From Penaeus vannamei (Eukaryota; Arthropoda; Malacostraca; Decapoda; Penaeidae), in NCBI RefSeq assembly GCF_042767895.1, contig NC_091560.1, forward strand, positions 32,184,723 to 32,248,722: a stretch of 64,000 bases of DNA. The letters run 5' to 3'. A program made the translations under genes and the position numbers. The first letter of the stretch is position 1; every line of letters begins with the position of its first letter. Of the stretch, positions 1 through 10,636 are shown piece after piece. The notes under the pieces were generated by a model. It saw nothing but the letters and a program-made list of their open reading frames with translations. It was not told the origin of the DNA and made no database searches.

Positions 1-230
1 ACTATAGGTTTTGTAGGCTATGATAAGATCTATAGCGAAGTGCAAGAGAAATTCTGCACTCAGTGAAATACCAAGGCTTTCGAAAATATATTTGTGAATT
101 TTTTTTTTACAAAACCAATCAACAGCAGTATCATCATTAAATTGTTATTATAATTATTGGCATTAAGATAATGGCAAGTTTTAATATTAATTGTATATAT
201 AACATTTGTTAGACAATTATCTTCATTATA

Positions 231-299
231 AGGGAGGAGAGAGGAAAGAGAAAGAGAATAAAAGATAGAGAGGGAGGGAAGAGAAAGTGAGAGAAAGAA
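231..299. repeat. Purine-rich GA tract in family A upstream region
   Basis: An imperfect GAGA/GGGA/AAAG tract of about 70 bp. It recurs at the same place in every A monomer (CT-rich on the + strand in reverse arms, e.g. 15935-15997 and 34438-34500) with variable length, as expected from slippage. Confidence 0.7.
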
Positions 300-642
300 C
301 AGACATTTGTCATTTCCAAAGTATTTTTATGGTGTATTAAATTTGTTCACGTTAACATACCCTTGCAGACTCAAAACACGCCACGTGAACTAGCGTCTTG
401 ACCTAGGCAAGGATTTGCAACTGATATTAAAGTAATTCCGCAAAAGAATAAGACAACATTCTTGTAAAAGGACTGAATATGAAGGCGTTTTGAAAACGGG
501 CGGATCATGAAAATTCCCCAAATAACTATACTGAAAAACAAATTTATAATCATATACTCTTGTAATGACCCATTGGTAATTTTCATATGAAAGAAAGAAA
601 AGGACAAAGAACATAGGAAAAAGGTAGGTGTTCCTATATACA

Positions 643-650
643 TATATAAA
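643..650 (+). promoter_or_regulatory. TATA-like element upstream of tRNA at 676
   Basis: TATATAAA lies 33 to 26 bp upstream of the mature tRNA 5' end. The same motif sits at the same distance before the copy at 2312. A TATA-like box at this distance can assist TFIIIB at type 2 Pol III genes; its use here is inference. Confidence 0.35.
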
Positions 651-675
651 AATTTGTTTAATCATTACCATCTAA

Positions 676-746
676 GTCTCCGTGGTGCAGTGGATAGCAT
701 GGCTGCCTCTTAATCAGTAGACTCGGGTTCAAATCCTGACGGAGAC
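676..746 (+). tRNA. tRNA-like gene, family A, anticodon CUU
   Basis: Complete 71-nt cloverleaf. The 7-bp acceptor stem GTCTCCG/CGGAGAC is perfect. The D arm has A14, G18G19 and A21, and here GTGC gives a C13-G22 pair. The anticodon stem is GCTGC/TCAGT with a G-T end pair and a C31.T39 mismatch; loop CTCTTAA reads CUU (Lys by anticodon). The variable loop is 4 nt (AGAC), T stem TCGGG/CCTGA, T loop TTCAAAT, discriminator T. No CCA is encoded, as expected in a eukaryote. The box B motif GGTTCAAATCC is near consensus. A canonical metazoan tRNA-Lys begins GCCCGG, so the body is not Lys-like; D arm and T loop resemble tRNA-Gln. A scanner would probably call Lys-CTT; charging identity is uncertain. 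The sequence 3' of about 1000 is family F-like, so this monomer is an A/F chimera. Confidence 0.65.
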
Positions 747-760
747 TAACACACATACAC

Positions 761-765
761 TTTTT
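761..765 (+). terminator. Pol III-type T-run after tRNA at 676
   Basis: A run of five T on the sense strand starts 15 nt after the tRNA 3' end, where a Pol III terminator would be expected. The copy at 2312 has the same spacing. Confidence 0.45.
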
Positions 766-1540
766 AAATTATTTTTGAACTCATATTTTCAAGATTTAAT
801 TTTCAATGCAAATGTTATTGTGACATAATCGTCTATAAAATGTCAGACAGGGGAAGAGGTTTTCTAATTACTGAATGTTTCATTTCACTTGCCACTCATG
901 AATGCTTCGGAAAAACGCTCTTCTCACTCCAAATTTTAGCTTCCCTCGGGTTACTTTAGTACAACTGGGAATTTGCATTTTTGTATAACGTGCTATTCAA
1001 AAACATTTAGTTGTAATTAACCTAAATTCGTTTAAATCATATCCGGATCGGCGCGTCACAGGTTGAAGATACCGGCCAGAATAAAGGATTGCTAATCACC
1101 TAATCCTAATTTGGAAAGTCTCAGCCGCCATATCACTGCACCCAGAAAGAGTTGTCCTCGATAAAGTAGCTTAGTTAATTTCGCTGTGTACACACGAAAC
1201 ATGGTAATTCTAAGTTGAAGCTGAAGGCAACCGGGTTCGCAGTTGGATATGCAGGAATGGATCATACCCACACCATTAGCCAGTGTATTGAGAAATCACT
1301 GAATTTAGTAGAACTACAGTCTTTGTAGGTTACAATAAGATCTGTTATTAAGTGTACGTGGCAACTCTACTTTCAGTGAGTGCGAAGCGGAAAAGAAAGA
1401 CATTCGTCCTTATTGTATTCTTTTCCAGAGTTAATTTGAAACAATTCACGATTCAGTTTAAATTTTTATTGTGGCTGTTAGCTTTCCATCTTTGTGTAAA
1501 TGAGAACAGACTAGAATATAGAGACATAAAAGGGACGAGA

Positions 1541-1556
1541 GACAGACAGACAGAGA
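1541..1556. repeat. GACA microsatellite upstream of family B tRNA
   Basis: Short (GACA)n tract. It recurs upstream of family B tRNAs at 12439-12454, 41121-41150 and 51319-51347, and as CTGT on the + strand at 7935-7960, 16866-16900 and 35374-35403. Confidence 0.7.
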
Positions 1557-1619
1557 TATAAGAACAAGGTAGGTGCAGTTAATATTATTTCAGAGGATAT
1601 TTTTTTTTCTAAAATATTA

Positions 1620-1690
1620 GTTCCTGTTATGGAGTGAATACCATGACTACCTCTGAAACAGTAGACTCGGGTTCAAATCGTGATGGGGAT
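1620..1690 (+). tRNA. tRNA-like gene, family B, anticodon CUG
   Basis: Acceptor GTTCCTG/TGGGGAT pairs throughout if G-T pairs are allowed. The D arm is altered (ATGGAGTGAATACCAT). Anticodon loop CTCTGAA reads CUG (Gln) and is identical to the anticodon loop of metazoan tRNA-Gln(CUG). Stem ACTAC/ACAGT has only three good pairs. The T arm has an unpaired position (CGTGA). Probably a decayed copy, but it keeps the likely ancestral anticodon. Confidence 0.45.
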
Positions 1691-2311
1691 TATTGATCTA
1701 CAGTTTTTTTCTCACCCATATATTTACAGCCTACATTTATTACTTTTACAATTACTATGCGTAATCATAATAGAATAGTATTAGACTGAACAAGGTACCG
1801 TCGGAGGATTTTGTTGTTGCTGCCCACAAATGGTCTTCTCATTCCCTAGTTTAGCTTTCATCTAGTAACTACAGTACATTTGTGAATTATCACTTTCCTA
1901 ATCACTTTGGAACATGTCAGACGGATCATGAGAAAGAACAGACATTTGTCATTTCCAAAGTATTTTTATGGTGTATCAAATTTGTTCACATTAACATACC
2001 CTTGCAGACTCAAAACACGCCACGTGAACTAGCGTGTTGACCTAGGCCAGGATTTACAACTGATACCAAAGTAATTCCGCGAAAGAATAAGATAACATTC
2101 TTGTAAAAGGACTGAATATGAATGCGTTTTGAAAACGGGCGGATCATGAAAATCCCCATAATAACTTTACTGAAAAACAAAATTATAATCTTATACTCTT
2201 GTAATGACCCAGTGATAATTTTCATATGAAAGAAAGAAAAGGACAAACATAGGAAATAGGTAGGCGTTCCTATATACATATATAAAAAATTGTTTAACTA
2301 CTTTTATCTAA

Positions 2312-2382
2312 GTCTCCGTGGTGTAGTGGATAGCATGACTGCCTCTTAATCAGTAGACTCGGGTTCAAATCCTGACGGAGAC
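2312..2382 (+). tRNA. tRNA-like gene, family A, anticodon CUU
   Basis: Best example of the family A consensus. Acceptor 7/7 Watson-Crick, D stem GTG/CAT, anticodon stem ACTGC/TCAGT with 4/5 pairs, T stem 5/5. Loop CTCTTAA reads CUU. TATATAAA lies at 2279-2286 and a five-T run at 2397-2401, the same geometry as at 676. Confidence 0.65.
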
Positions 2383-2832
2383 TAACACACATACACTTTT
2401 TAAATTACTTTCGAACTCATATTTTTAAAACATCATTTTCAGTGCAATTGTTATTGTGACATAATCGTCTATAAAATGGACAGTGGAAGAGGTTCTTCTC
2501 TACTTACCACTGAAGGTTTCATTTCACTTGCCATTCACGAATGCTACGGAAAAACGTTCTCACTCCATATTTTAGCTTACATTGAGTTACTAAGCATTAT
2601 TGTATAAGGTGTATTTTTTATAGAATGACCAGATCGGCGCGTCACAGATTGAACACATGACGGGAAAAAAAGATTTGCTAATTACCTAACTTTACTAAGG
2701 AAAGTTTCAATCTCCATATTAGTACACCTAGAAGTTGTCCTCGATAATACAAGTTTATTTCACTGTGTACATACGAAGCATGGTAATGGTATTTTATTTT
2801 ATGTACACCATTAACCATGATATTGTTTATTA

Positions 2833-2903
2833 CTTTTTGTGGTATAATGGATAGCATGACTGTCACCTAATCAGTAGACTCGAGTTCAAATCCTGACGGA
2901 AAC
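2833..2903 (+). pseudogene. tRNA-like, family A', CCU anticodon position, decayed
   Basis: Full length, with acceptor CTTTTTG/CGGAAAC (first pair lost). The loop reads CACCTAA, so the invariant U33 has become A. That makes a working anticodon loop unlikely. The other A' copies have CTCCTAA. The T stem is also weakened (TCGAG/CCTGA). Confidence 0.5.
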
Positions 2904-2960
2904 TATGGATGTTCTCTTAAAAATTTTCAAATCAATATTTTCTCTGCATACATCTTATTG

Positions 2961-2964
2961 CTTT
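2961..2964. repeat. Target-site duplication, left (CTTT)
   Basis: CTTT directly before the insertion. It is repeated at 4792-4795 directly after it. The empty site in paralogous monomers (around 14441 and 22899) has CTTT once. Confidence 0.65.
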
Positions 2965-3283
2965 TGTAAGGTTATGTGAATGAGGAACCCAAAGGAAGCC
3001 AACCGTGAGGCGGAAGACTTCAGGCTTAGGGGCCAAGGAAAATGAGGGGGCCCCGTTCGTTCCTCGCTAAGGGGGTGATGGGACCAAGCTGAAGGCTCGG
3101 AACCAACACGACCTCACAAGCCAAATTATCCCCGGAGTTGCAGGTCTACCAGGAGCGTGACCAATATGAAGATTGGTACATAAAATACAATAAAAATAAA
3201 TCCTAAAATGAACTGTAAAATCAAACAATGTGCAGAAGGCACCAAAATAAAACTGAAGTTAGAGCTTAAAAAGAATGACACGG

Positions 3284-3370
3284 GCCAGAAGGGCTTAAAA
3301 GCAGTAAAACTTGCCAGAAGGGCTGGAAAATTATTAAAGATATGCCAGAAGGGCTTAAAAGCAGTAAAAA
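3284..3370. repeat. Three-copy GCCAGAAGGGCT tandem repeat inside the insertion
   Basis: GCCAGAAGGGCT starts at 3284, 3313 and 3344. Copies 1 and 3 are both followed by TAAAAGCAGTAAAA. Spacing is about 29-31 bp. Confidence 0.75.
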
Positions 3371-3419
3371 TAAGCAACATCAACAAAACTAAGATTCGTA
3401 AAATCACAGAAGGAAGGAG

Positions 3420-3620
3420 AGGTAAAAGGGAATATGAAGAAAAGTAAATGAAAAGATCGTAAGAACAGAAAAGTAAAAAGTAAAAGCTGAAGTAAAAGTT
3501 CAGGTAAAAGATGAGTAAAAGGGTAAAACGATTAAAAGAAACGTAAAAGGAACCAGTAAAAGTAAGTAAAACTCAGAGCAAGTAAAAAGTAAAAGTAAAG
3601 GCACACATGGTTCAAGGTAA
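3420..3620. repeat. Degenerate GTAAAAG-rich tract inside the insertion
   Basis: GTAAAAG and close variants recur at irregular short spacing, and the + strand is almost pyrimidine-free. This base composition is absent from the surrounding satellite. Confidence 0.65.
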
Positions 3621-4365
3621 AAAAAAAAAAAAGTAAAAACAGTAAAATAACACGTCCAGCATAAATACACCTAGGCAAGTAAAAGGGGCAGTACAACCTT
3701 GTTTCAGCATCCGAGGTGTAGAATCCAGACAGGTAAATCCATAGGGTAAAGTCACAACACAGTCAGAGTATCCACTTCGTTTATTTGGCAAAAACATGGG
3801 GGTTACATTGGTTCACGCGGACGGAGTGGTAGCGGTAAAAATGATTAAAACAATAAATAGGAAATATTAAAATAAAAGAAAATATACACAAGATAAAACA
3901 AAAGGTAAAAGCAATAAAACATCACAAGAAATAAATGGGAAAATAATAATTAGCATAAAAAATACGTAAAACCATCTGCTGCGATTCAGAAATAAAAATA
4001 TTAAAACAAATGACTTGCTCTCGAAGCAAAATAGAGATTAAAATGACCAGTAAGTAAAAGCAAAGCACAAAAAAACTAAAACTGAACTTGAAGATAAAAG
4101 GAATAAAAAGTACGAGAGAAATCGCAGCAGATGAGGATGCCCCCTTATCCGCACATCATGTGAATCCTTGTGGGATATTGGCGGATAGCAAACGAATTCA
4201 GTGGAAGTTTTATTAAAAATGTATACAAAAAGGTGTAAATGAAAGTAGAATACATGTAAAATACGCCAGCATAAAACAGAAGTAAAATAAAAGTGTAGAA
4301 ATCAGGCTGGCAGAGGGAAGTGGTCCACTGTGCTCGACTCGCCCTGTGGATTACGGAGGATGCTG

Positions 4366-4710
4366 GGTAGGATAGGGGTAGGATGGGGGCAGGAGTGGAT
4401 AGGGTTAAAGGTAGAAGGTAGGACAAACGGGAGAAAGGGAATGGAGAAGGGAGGAATGAGCGTAGAAGTAGAGGAAAGCGAAAAAGCGAAGGAACAGGAA
4501 GAGGGTGCGAATAAGAGGGGTACGAGGGGAAATGCGGCAGGATACAGGATAGGATAGGGATGGGATGGAGGTAGGATAGGTTAGAGATGAATATAAGAAG
4601 TAGAACAAGCAGAGGAAAAGAGTAAAAGAGGGAGAAACTAGCACAGAAGTAGAGGGGAGTATAAAAAGCGAGGGGACAAGGAGAGGGTGCGAATAAGAGG
4701 AGAGGGATAT
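4366..4710. repeat. Diverged direct duplication, about 182-bp period
   Basis: Two G/A-rich copies each carry a GGATAGGGATGGG-like start and the marker GGGTGCGAATAAGAGG (from 4503 and from 4685). They end just before the terminal G-run of the insertion. Confidence 0.55.
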
Positions 4711-4791
4711 GAGGATAGAGGAAAAGGGGGGGGGGGAGGATAGGTGATGGGTAAGGTCTGTGGGGGGGGGGAGGAGGTTGAAAACCTCACA

Positions 4792-4795
4792 CTTT
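4792..4795. repeat. Target-site duplication, right (CTTT)
   Basis: CTTT directly after the terminal CA. The interrupted A' monomer resumes here (CATGATCACTG). Confidence 0.65.
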
Positions 4796-6230
4796 CATGA
4801 TCACTGTCGTTATTAATGTTCGTAATTGTTCCAGAATAATGCCAGTGTATTAACAGGGACTATGAGCTTACCTTCTAGCGTTATAATTTACTGTTCCTGC
4901 CCACGAATGATACAAAAAAATGCTTTTCTCAATTCCTATTTGATCTTTGATCTACACTAATGTTGAAAATTGACATTATTGTATTAGATGTAAATTTCCA
5001 TAATAAGAGCGATGGAAATGTATATTAAGACATATCAATTAGCTTTGTTGGAATTAGATTACGTCTGCCACAAGTTGAGGACACTTCCCCGTAAACATTT
5101 CTAATCACTAGTGCTAATCACCTAATCTTAATTTGGATAGTCTCGCATATCAGTACATCCAGAAGGATATAAAACACACTTATTTTCCCTGTGTACACAC
5201 GGAGCTTGGTAATTATGATTTTACCTCGACTTAAATCAAATCCGGATCGGCGCGTCACAAGTGGAACACACCGGCCGGAAAAAAGGTTTGCTAATCACCT
5301 AATCTTAATCTGGAAAGTTACAAACACCATATCAGTACACCCAGAAATTGACCTCGATTATATAGCATATTTAATGTTATCTAGAGTTCAAGCTGGAACA
5401 ATCAGGTTCATATTGGATACTGGATCATATCCACTACACTGACCAGTGTATTGAGAGAACCAATGAATTCAGTAGAACACTAGTTTTTGCAGGTTGTGAT
5501 ATGACCCATGACAGTGCAAGAGGCAATTGTTCTTCAGTGAGCTAGTAAGGCGTACACGAATACATATTAGTGAGGATTTTTACACACAGGGACAACAGCA
5601 TTAACATTATTGTTATCATGATTATAGTCATTACGGCAATAGCAAATTGCGATAACGATAATGAAAATAATATGAACAATATTTTTTGCCAATTATGATC
5701 ACTGAAGAGGGAGACGGAAAAGAAAGATAATGAAAGACATTTAACGTAATATTTTCTATAGTTAATCTGAAACACTTCAAACAACGGGGTTCTTCTCTAC
5801 TTACCACTGAATGTTTGATTTCACTTGCCACTCACGAATGCTACGGAAAAACGCTCTTCTCACTCCATATCTTTGCTTTGCTCGAGTTACTATAGTACAA
5901 ATGGAACGTTACATTTTTTGCATAACGTGCACTTGTATAGAATGATAAATGGAAAGATATCTATTTATAATGAACCTAAATTTGTTTAAATTAGGTCCAG
6001 ATCGGCACGTCACAGGTTGAAGACACCAACCGAAAAAATAAGGTTTGCTAATCACCTAATCTTAATCTGGAAAGTTACAAACACCATATCAGTACACCCA
6101 GTTGTCCTCGATTATATAGCATAGTTAATGCTATATAATCGGGTTCATATTGGATATAAATAACTATAATGATAATAATATTTTTTGACAATTATGATTA
6201 CTAAAGAGGGAGACGGAAAAGTAAGATAAT

Positions 6231-6246
6231 GAAAGTTGAAACTTTC
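6231..6246. repeat. Fold-back junction, copy 1
   Basis: GAAAGTT-GA-AACTTTC: two 7-bp inverted arms with a 2-bp spacer. Sequence orientation flips here from forward to reverse monomers. The same junction occurs at 15146, 23588, 33658, 42858 and 53058. Confidence 0.75.
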
Positions 6247-6573
6247 CTAAGTAAAGCTAGGTGATTAGCAAATCTTTTTTTCCGGTCATGTGTTCAATCT
6301 GTGACGCGCCAATCCGGTCATTTTTTTTTAAATACACCTTAAACAATAATGCTTAGTAACTCAATGTAAGCTAAAATATGGAGTGAGAACGTTTTTCCGT
6401 AGCATTCGTGAATGGCAAGTGAAATTAAGCATTCAGTGGTAAGTAGAGAAGAACCTCTTCCACTGTCTGACATTTTATAGACGATTATGTCACAATAACA
6501 TTTGCACTGAAAATAAAATCTAAAAAATATATGAGTTCGAAAATAATAATAATAAAAAAAAGGATATGAGTAT

Positions 6574-6644
6574 GTCTCCGTCAGGGTTTGAACCCGAGTC
6601 TACTGATTAAGAGGCAGTCATGCTATCCACTACACCACGGAGAC
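6574..6644 (-). tRNA. tRNA-like gene, family A, anticodon CUU
   Basis: Acceptor 7/7, anticodon loop CTCTTAA, T arm TCGGG-TTCAAAC-CCTGA. The T60-to-C change is shared by the reverse copies at 23932 and 34001 and the forward copies at 42456 and 52663. That marks an A subfamily linked to the inner side of the fold-back. Confidence 0.62.
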
Positions 6645-7810
6645 TTAGATAGTGAAAGTTAAACGAATTTAAATATGGATATAGGAACGCCTACTTATTT
6701 CCTATGTTTGTCCTTTTCTTTCTTACATATGAAAATTATCACTGGGTCATTACAAGTGTAGAAAATTATAATTTTGTTTTTCAGTAAAGTTATTATGGGG
6801 ATTTTCATGATCCGCCCGTTTTCAAAACGCATTCATATTCAGTCCTTTTACAAGAATGTTGTCTTATTCTTTTGCGGAATTACTTTGGTATCAGTTGTAA
6901 ATCCTTGCCTAGGTCAAGACGCTAGTTCACGTGGCGTGTTTTGAGTCTGTAAGGGTATGTTAATATGAACAAATTTGATACACCATAAAAATTCTCTGGT
7001 AATTACAAACGTCTGTTCTTTCTCTCACTTTCTCTTCCCTTTTTCTCACTTTCTCTTCCCTCCCTCTCTCCTCCCTTATAATGAAGATAATTGTCTAACA
7101 AATGTTATATATATAACAATTATTATAACTTGCCATTATCTTAATGACAATCATTATAATAACACTTATGATGATACTGCTGTTGTTCCGCTTTGTAAAA
7201 ATTCTCATATATATTCGCGAACGCCCTGCTATTTCACTGAATGCAGAATTTCTCTTGCACTTCGCCACAGGTCTTATCATAGCCTCCGAAACCTATACAG
7301 TGTTTATGAACCCTATTGTGTGCGTGGTTTGCTTCCACCTTGAACAATTGGTAAAATTACAGTTACCACGTTGCGTGTGTACACAAAATAAAGTCCTTCC
7401 GGGTGAAATGATATACCACGTGACACGTTCCTAATTAAGATTAGGTGATTAGCACTCCTTAGATGTTTGCGAGTAAGTGTCCTCAACCTGTGCGCGCCGA
7501 TGTAGACATAATGAAATTCTAAGTTTGTTTAATTATAAATTGTCATGTCTTAATGCAAGTTGCCATCGCTTATTTTAAAGAAATTCGCATATAATAGAGA
7601 AGTGATATTTCCCAAATGTACTGTAGTTAATAGATGAAAGCTAAAAACGAATTAAGAAGAGCATTTGTAGGAACCAAAAACATAAACGGTCGACAGCACC
7701 TTGTTCACTGTCTGGTACTGTTCTATAACGATTGCGCATAGTAATAATAGTAGTGAGTGTATAGTAATGTATGCAGTAAAAATATTGGTGTGAAAAAAGG
7801 TAGATTAATA

Positions 7811-7880
7811 GTCCACATAAAAATTTGAACCCAAGTCTACTGTTTCAGAGGCAGACATGCTATCCACTACATAACTATTT
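7811..7880 (-). pseudogene. tRNA-like, family B, 5' acceptor strand deleted
   Basis: Reads as family B (CTCTGAA loop, CUG) from the T arm to the D arm. The 5' acceptor strand seen at 35304-35310 is missing: the sequence passes straight from ACTACATAA to CTATTT. It cannot fold to a full cloverleaf. Confidence 0.6.
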
Positions 7881-8461
7881 AAGAAAAATGTATCCTTTGA
7901 AATATAAAAACATTTCATCTCCCTCGTTCTTCCATCTCTGTCTGTCTGTCTATCTGTCTCTTTGCCTCGCGTCCCTTTTATGATGCCTATATTTTAGTCT
8001 TTTCTCCTTTATACAAAGATGGAATAGTAAAAGCCACAATGGAAATTAAATCATGAATTGTTTCAAATCTACCATGAAAAACAAAACAAAACAAGAAGGA
8101 CGAATGTCTTTCATTCTCTTTCTTTTCAGTCTCCATCTTCATTAAAAAAATAATTTTAATTGTGAAAAAAATATTGTTCATATTATCACCATAATATATA
8201 CTGTCATTTCCTATTGCCATTATGATAATCATGATAACAATAATAATGTTACTGCTGTTGTCTCTGTAAAAATTCTCACTAATATGTATTCGTGTACGCT
8301 TTACTAGCTCACTGGAAGTAGAATTGCCTCATAAACTTAGTCATAGGTCTTGTCGTAACCTACAAAAACTGTATTGAATTAAGTAGTTTTCACAATACAA
8401 TGGTTAATAGTTTTGATATGATCCATGGCTGAATATCCAACTATGAACCCAAAAGCTTTAA

Positions 8462-8532
8462 GTCTCCGTGGTGTAGTGGATAGCATGGCTGCCTCTTAAT
8501 CAGCAGACTCGGGTTCAAATCCTGATGGAGAC
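8462..8532 (+). tRNA. tRNA-like gene, family C, anticodon CUU
   Basis: Family C marker: the anticodon stem is GCTGC/TCAGC, so its outer pair is G27-C43. CCTGATGGAGAC gives a G7.T66 wobble. Loop CTCTTAA reads CUU and T loop is TTCAAAT. It starts within about 14 bp of an orientation junction, so its normal upstream sequence is missing. Confidence 0.62.
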
Positions 8533-9499
8533 TAACATTCATATATTTTTTTTTAATTATTTTTAAACATTATATAATTAAGATTTTATTTTCAGTGCCA
8601 TTGTTACCATACATGATCGTCTATAAAATGTCAGACAGTGGAAGGGATTCTTCTCTATTTACCACTGAAAGTTTTATTTCAGTTGCCACTCACGAGTGCT
8701 ACGGAAAACGCCCTTCCTCGAGTTACTATAGCACAACTGGGAATTCGCATTTTTGTATAACATGGTTATTTGTATAGAATAATAAATCGGAATGTTTATT
8801 GAAAGATAAGATAATTAACCTAAATTCGTCACAGGTTGAAGACACCGACCAGAAATAAAGGTTTGCTAATTACCTAATCCTAATTTCGACCCAGACTCCA
8901 TATTAGTACACACACAAGTTGCCCTCGATAATATATTTAATAATTTCGCTACGTACACACGAAACATGGTAATCGTAATTGTAACTAGAGTTCAAGCTGA
9001 AAGCAACCGGGTTCATAGTTGGATATTCAGCCAAAGATCATATCCACACCAAAAACAAGTTTTTTGTAGGTTTCAATAAGACAAAAAAGCTAAAAAAGAC
9101 TAAAAAGACTAAGAGTAAGAAACAATTTTACTTATAATTAACCTAACTTTTTGATTATATCTGCATCGGCGGGCACAGGTTGAGGACACTTACCCGCAAA
9201 CATCTAAGGAGTGCTAATCACCTAATCTTCATTTGGGACGTGTCAGACGGATCATGAAAATTATCTTGATAACATTACTGAAACCCAGAGTTAAGATAAT
9301 ATTGTACTCCCTCTTGTAATGAACCAGTGATAGCATAAGGAAGAAAAAAGAGACAAACAACATAGGAAAGAAGTAGGTGCTGTTATTTAGTTATATAGAT
9401 ACTCGTTTTGCTAATTTTCATGCAAGTTTGAACTAGATTCTTGGCCTAGACAGAAGACCAGTATTTACATTTGATATCAACGTAGTGTAGGAAATGTTA

Positions 9500-9510
9500 T
9501 ATATATATAT
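9500..9510. repeat. Short (TA)n tract in family H
   Basis: A short TA run after GTGTAGGAAATGTTA. It is the unexpanded equivalent of the long TA tracts at the same site elsewhere, and intact family H sequence follows it. Confidence 0.8.
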
Positions 9511-9731
9511 TGTTTAATGACAGTGAAACTAAATTTACAAAATAAAGAAAATATTACTGGATGTAAAGCGTTTTGAAAGGTGGAGCATGAAAATTATCTT
9601 AATAGTTGTACTCCCTCCTGTAATGAACCAGTGATAACATAAGAAAGGAAAAAATATATATATAATCATAAGAAAGAGGTAGGCGCTGCTCGTTTAGTTA
9701 TATAGAAATTCGTATTTACTGGCTAACTGAT

Positions 9732-9802
9732 GCTTCTGTGGTGTAATGGATAGCATGACTACCTCTTGATCAGTAGACTCGGGTTCAAATCCCGACGGAA
9801 AA
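9732..9802 (+). tRNA. tRNA-like, family H, anticodon CUU, weak acceptor
   Basis: Acceptor GCTTCTG/CGGAAAA loses the first two pairs. D arm is GTGTAATGG, as in tRNA-Gln. Anticodon stem ACTAC/TCAGT has three good pairs, with loop CTCTTGA (CUU, G37). T stem TCGGG/CCCGA is fully paired. Its mirror copy is at 58356. Probably decaying. Confidence 0.45.
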
Positions 9803-10606
9803 TAAGCCTTCTATTTTAAAATTGTTAAACCCATATATTCACCGCATACAATTAATTGCTTTCATAATCACTGTTGTTATGATCGTTCCAGATGATATTG
9901 CTCAATTCTCAATACCTTTCGTTGAGTAATTACACTGCAGTTGGGATTTAACACTTTTGCATTATATGTGAAATTCTGAAAAATAAACAATGGAAATGTA
10001 TATCAAGACATATTAGTTAACTTTGTTGGAAATAGATTATGTCTGCATCGGCGCGCCACGAATTGAGACACTTACCCGCAAACATCTAAGGAGTGCTAAT
10101 CACCTAATCTTAATTTCGAAAGTCTCACATATCAGTACATCCAGAAGGAGTTGTCCTCGATAATTAAAAAAAATACCTATTTTCGCTGTGTACACACGGA
10201 ACATGGTAATTGTAATTTTACCTCCTCTTAAAGGCGAGCACAGACCATGCACACATCAGGCTTTTGTAGGCTTTGATGAGACCTATGGCGAAGTTTAAGA
10301 GGCAATTCTACATTCAGCATACTTAGCAAAGGCTAAGTGCAATATTTTTGTAGCAGCTCTGAAAATGAATACCAACGTAAACTAAATTTTGTAAAATAAA
10401 GACAAATTTACTGGATGGCGTTTTCAAAACAGGCGGATCATGCCAATTAATTTAGTAACATTACTGAAGCACAGAGTTAGAATAATACCTACTTCCTCCT
10501 ATAATAAAAAGTATTAGCATAAGAAAGAAAAAAGAGACAAACATAGGAAAGAGGAAGGCGATTCTCTTTGCATACATAGATATTCGTTTCCCAACATATT
10601 AAGAAA

Positions 10607-10636
10607 GGCTCTGTGGTGTAGAGGATAGCATGACTA
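10607..10636 (+). pseudogene. tRNA 5' half only, family G
   Basis: The acceptor 5' strand GGCTCTG, the full D arm and the start of the anticodon stem are present. The sequence then passes into a T/C-rich tract (TTTCTTTCTTTTC). The mirror copy at 57508-57536 has the same truncation, so the break came before the arm was duplicated. Confidence 0.7.

Larger units (their letters stand above)
2965..4791. mobile_element. LTR-like insertion, putative solo LTR (1827 bp)
   Basis: This segment interrupts an A' monomer that is continuous elsewhere (14390-14470, 22850-22930). It starts TGTAAGGTT and ends AACCTCACA. The ends are a TG...CA pair forming an imperfect 9-bp inverted repeat, flanked by a 4-bp CTTT duplication. 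No reverse transcriptase, integrase or second LTR is visible, so a solo LTR or other non-autonomous element fits best. The + strand is strongly purine-biased, unlike its surroundings. It contains degenerate GTAAAAG repeats (about 3420-3620), a GCCAGAAGGGCT repeat, a roughly 182-bp duplicated G-rich unit and a terminal G-run (4762-4771). A DNA transposon with short TIRs is the alternative. The short reading frames inside show no recognisable domain. Confidence 0.6.
1..6230 (+). repeat. Higher-order repeat arm, forward (A,B,A,A')
   Basis: Forward monomers with tRNAs at 676, 1620, 2312 and 2833, interrupted by the 2965-4791 insertion. They continue as A'-type and related sequence (blocks near 5243, 6000 and 6045) up to the fold-back at 6231. 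There are no other genes. The stretch 4796-6230 holds satellite blocks but no tRNA-like sequence. Confidence 0.75.
6247..8447 (-). repeat. Higher-order repeat arm, reverse (A,B)
   Basis: Reverse monomers with tRNAs at 6574-6644 and 7811-7880. Near 8448 the reverse B upstream region (ending TATGAACCC) joins a forward C monomer only a few bases before its tRNA, so this arm lacks C and E. Confidence 0.75.

Noticed and set aside
371..643. Short reading frames of 60-160 codons throughout as protein-coding genes
   Set aside because: They overlap on both strands, follow the repeat units, lack any recognisable domain and are interrupted in some paralogous copies. Frames of 180 residues or more only exist because they cross runs of N.
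676..746. Ordinary cytosolic tRNA-Lys(CUU) genes
   Set aside because: The anticodon reads CUU, but the body lacks the usual metazoan tRNA-Lys acceptor and D-arm sequence and has a C31.T39 mismatch. Kept as tRNA-like with uncertain identity.
676..2382. tRNA-derived SINE insertions
   Set aside because: No poly-A or short-repeat tail, no target duplications around single copies, and the flanking sequence is shared by all monomers on both sides. The tRNA is part of the monomer, not an insertion into it.
2965..4791. Coding remnants of a retrotransposon in the insertion
   Set aside because: The frames at 3208-3447 and 4330-4557 are low-complexity lysine- or glycine-rich products of the purine bias, with no reverse transcriptase, integrase or gag motifs.
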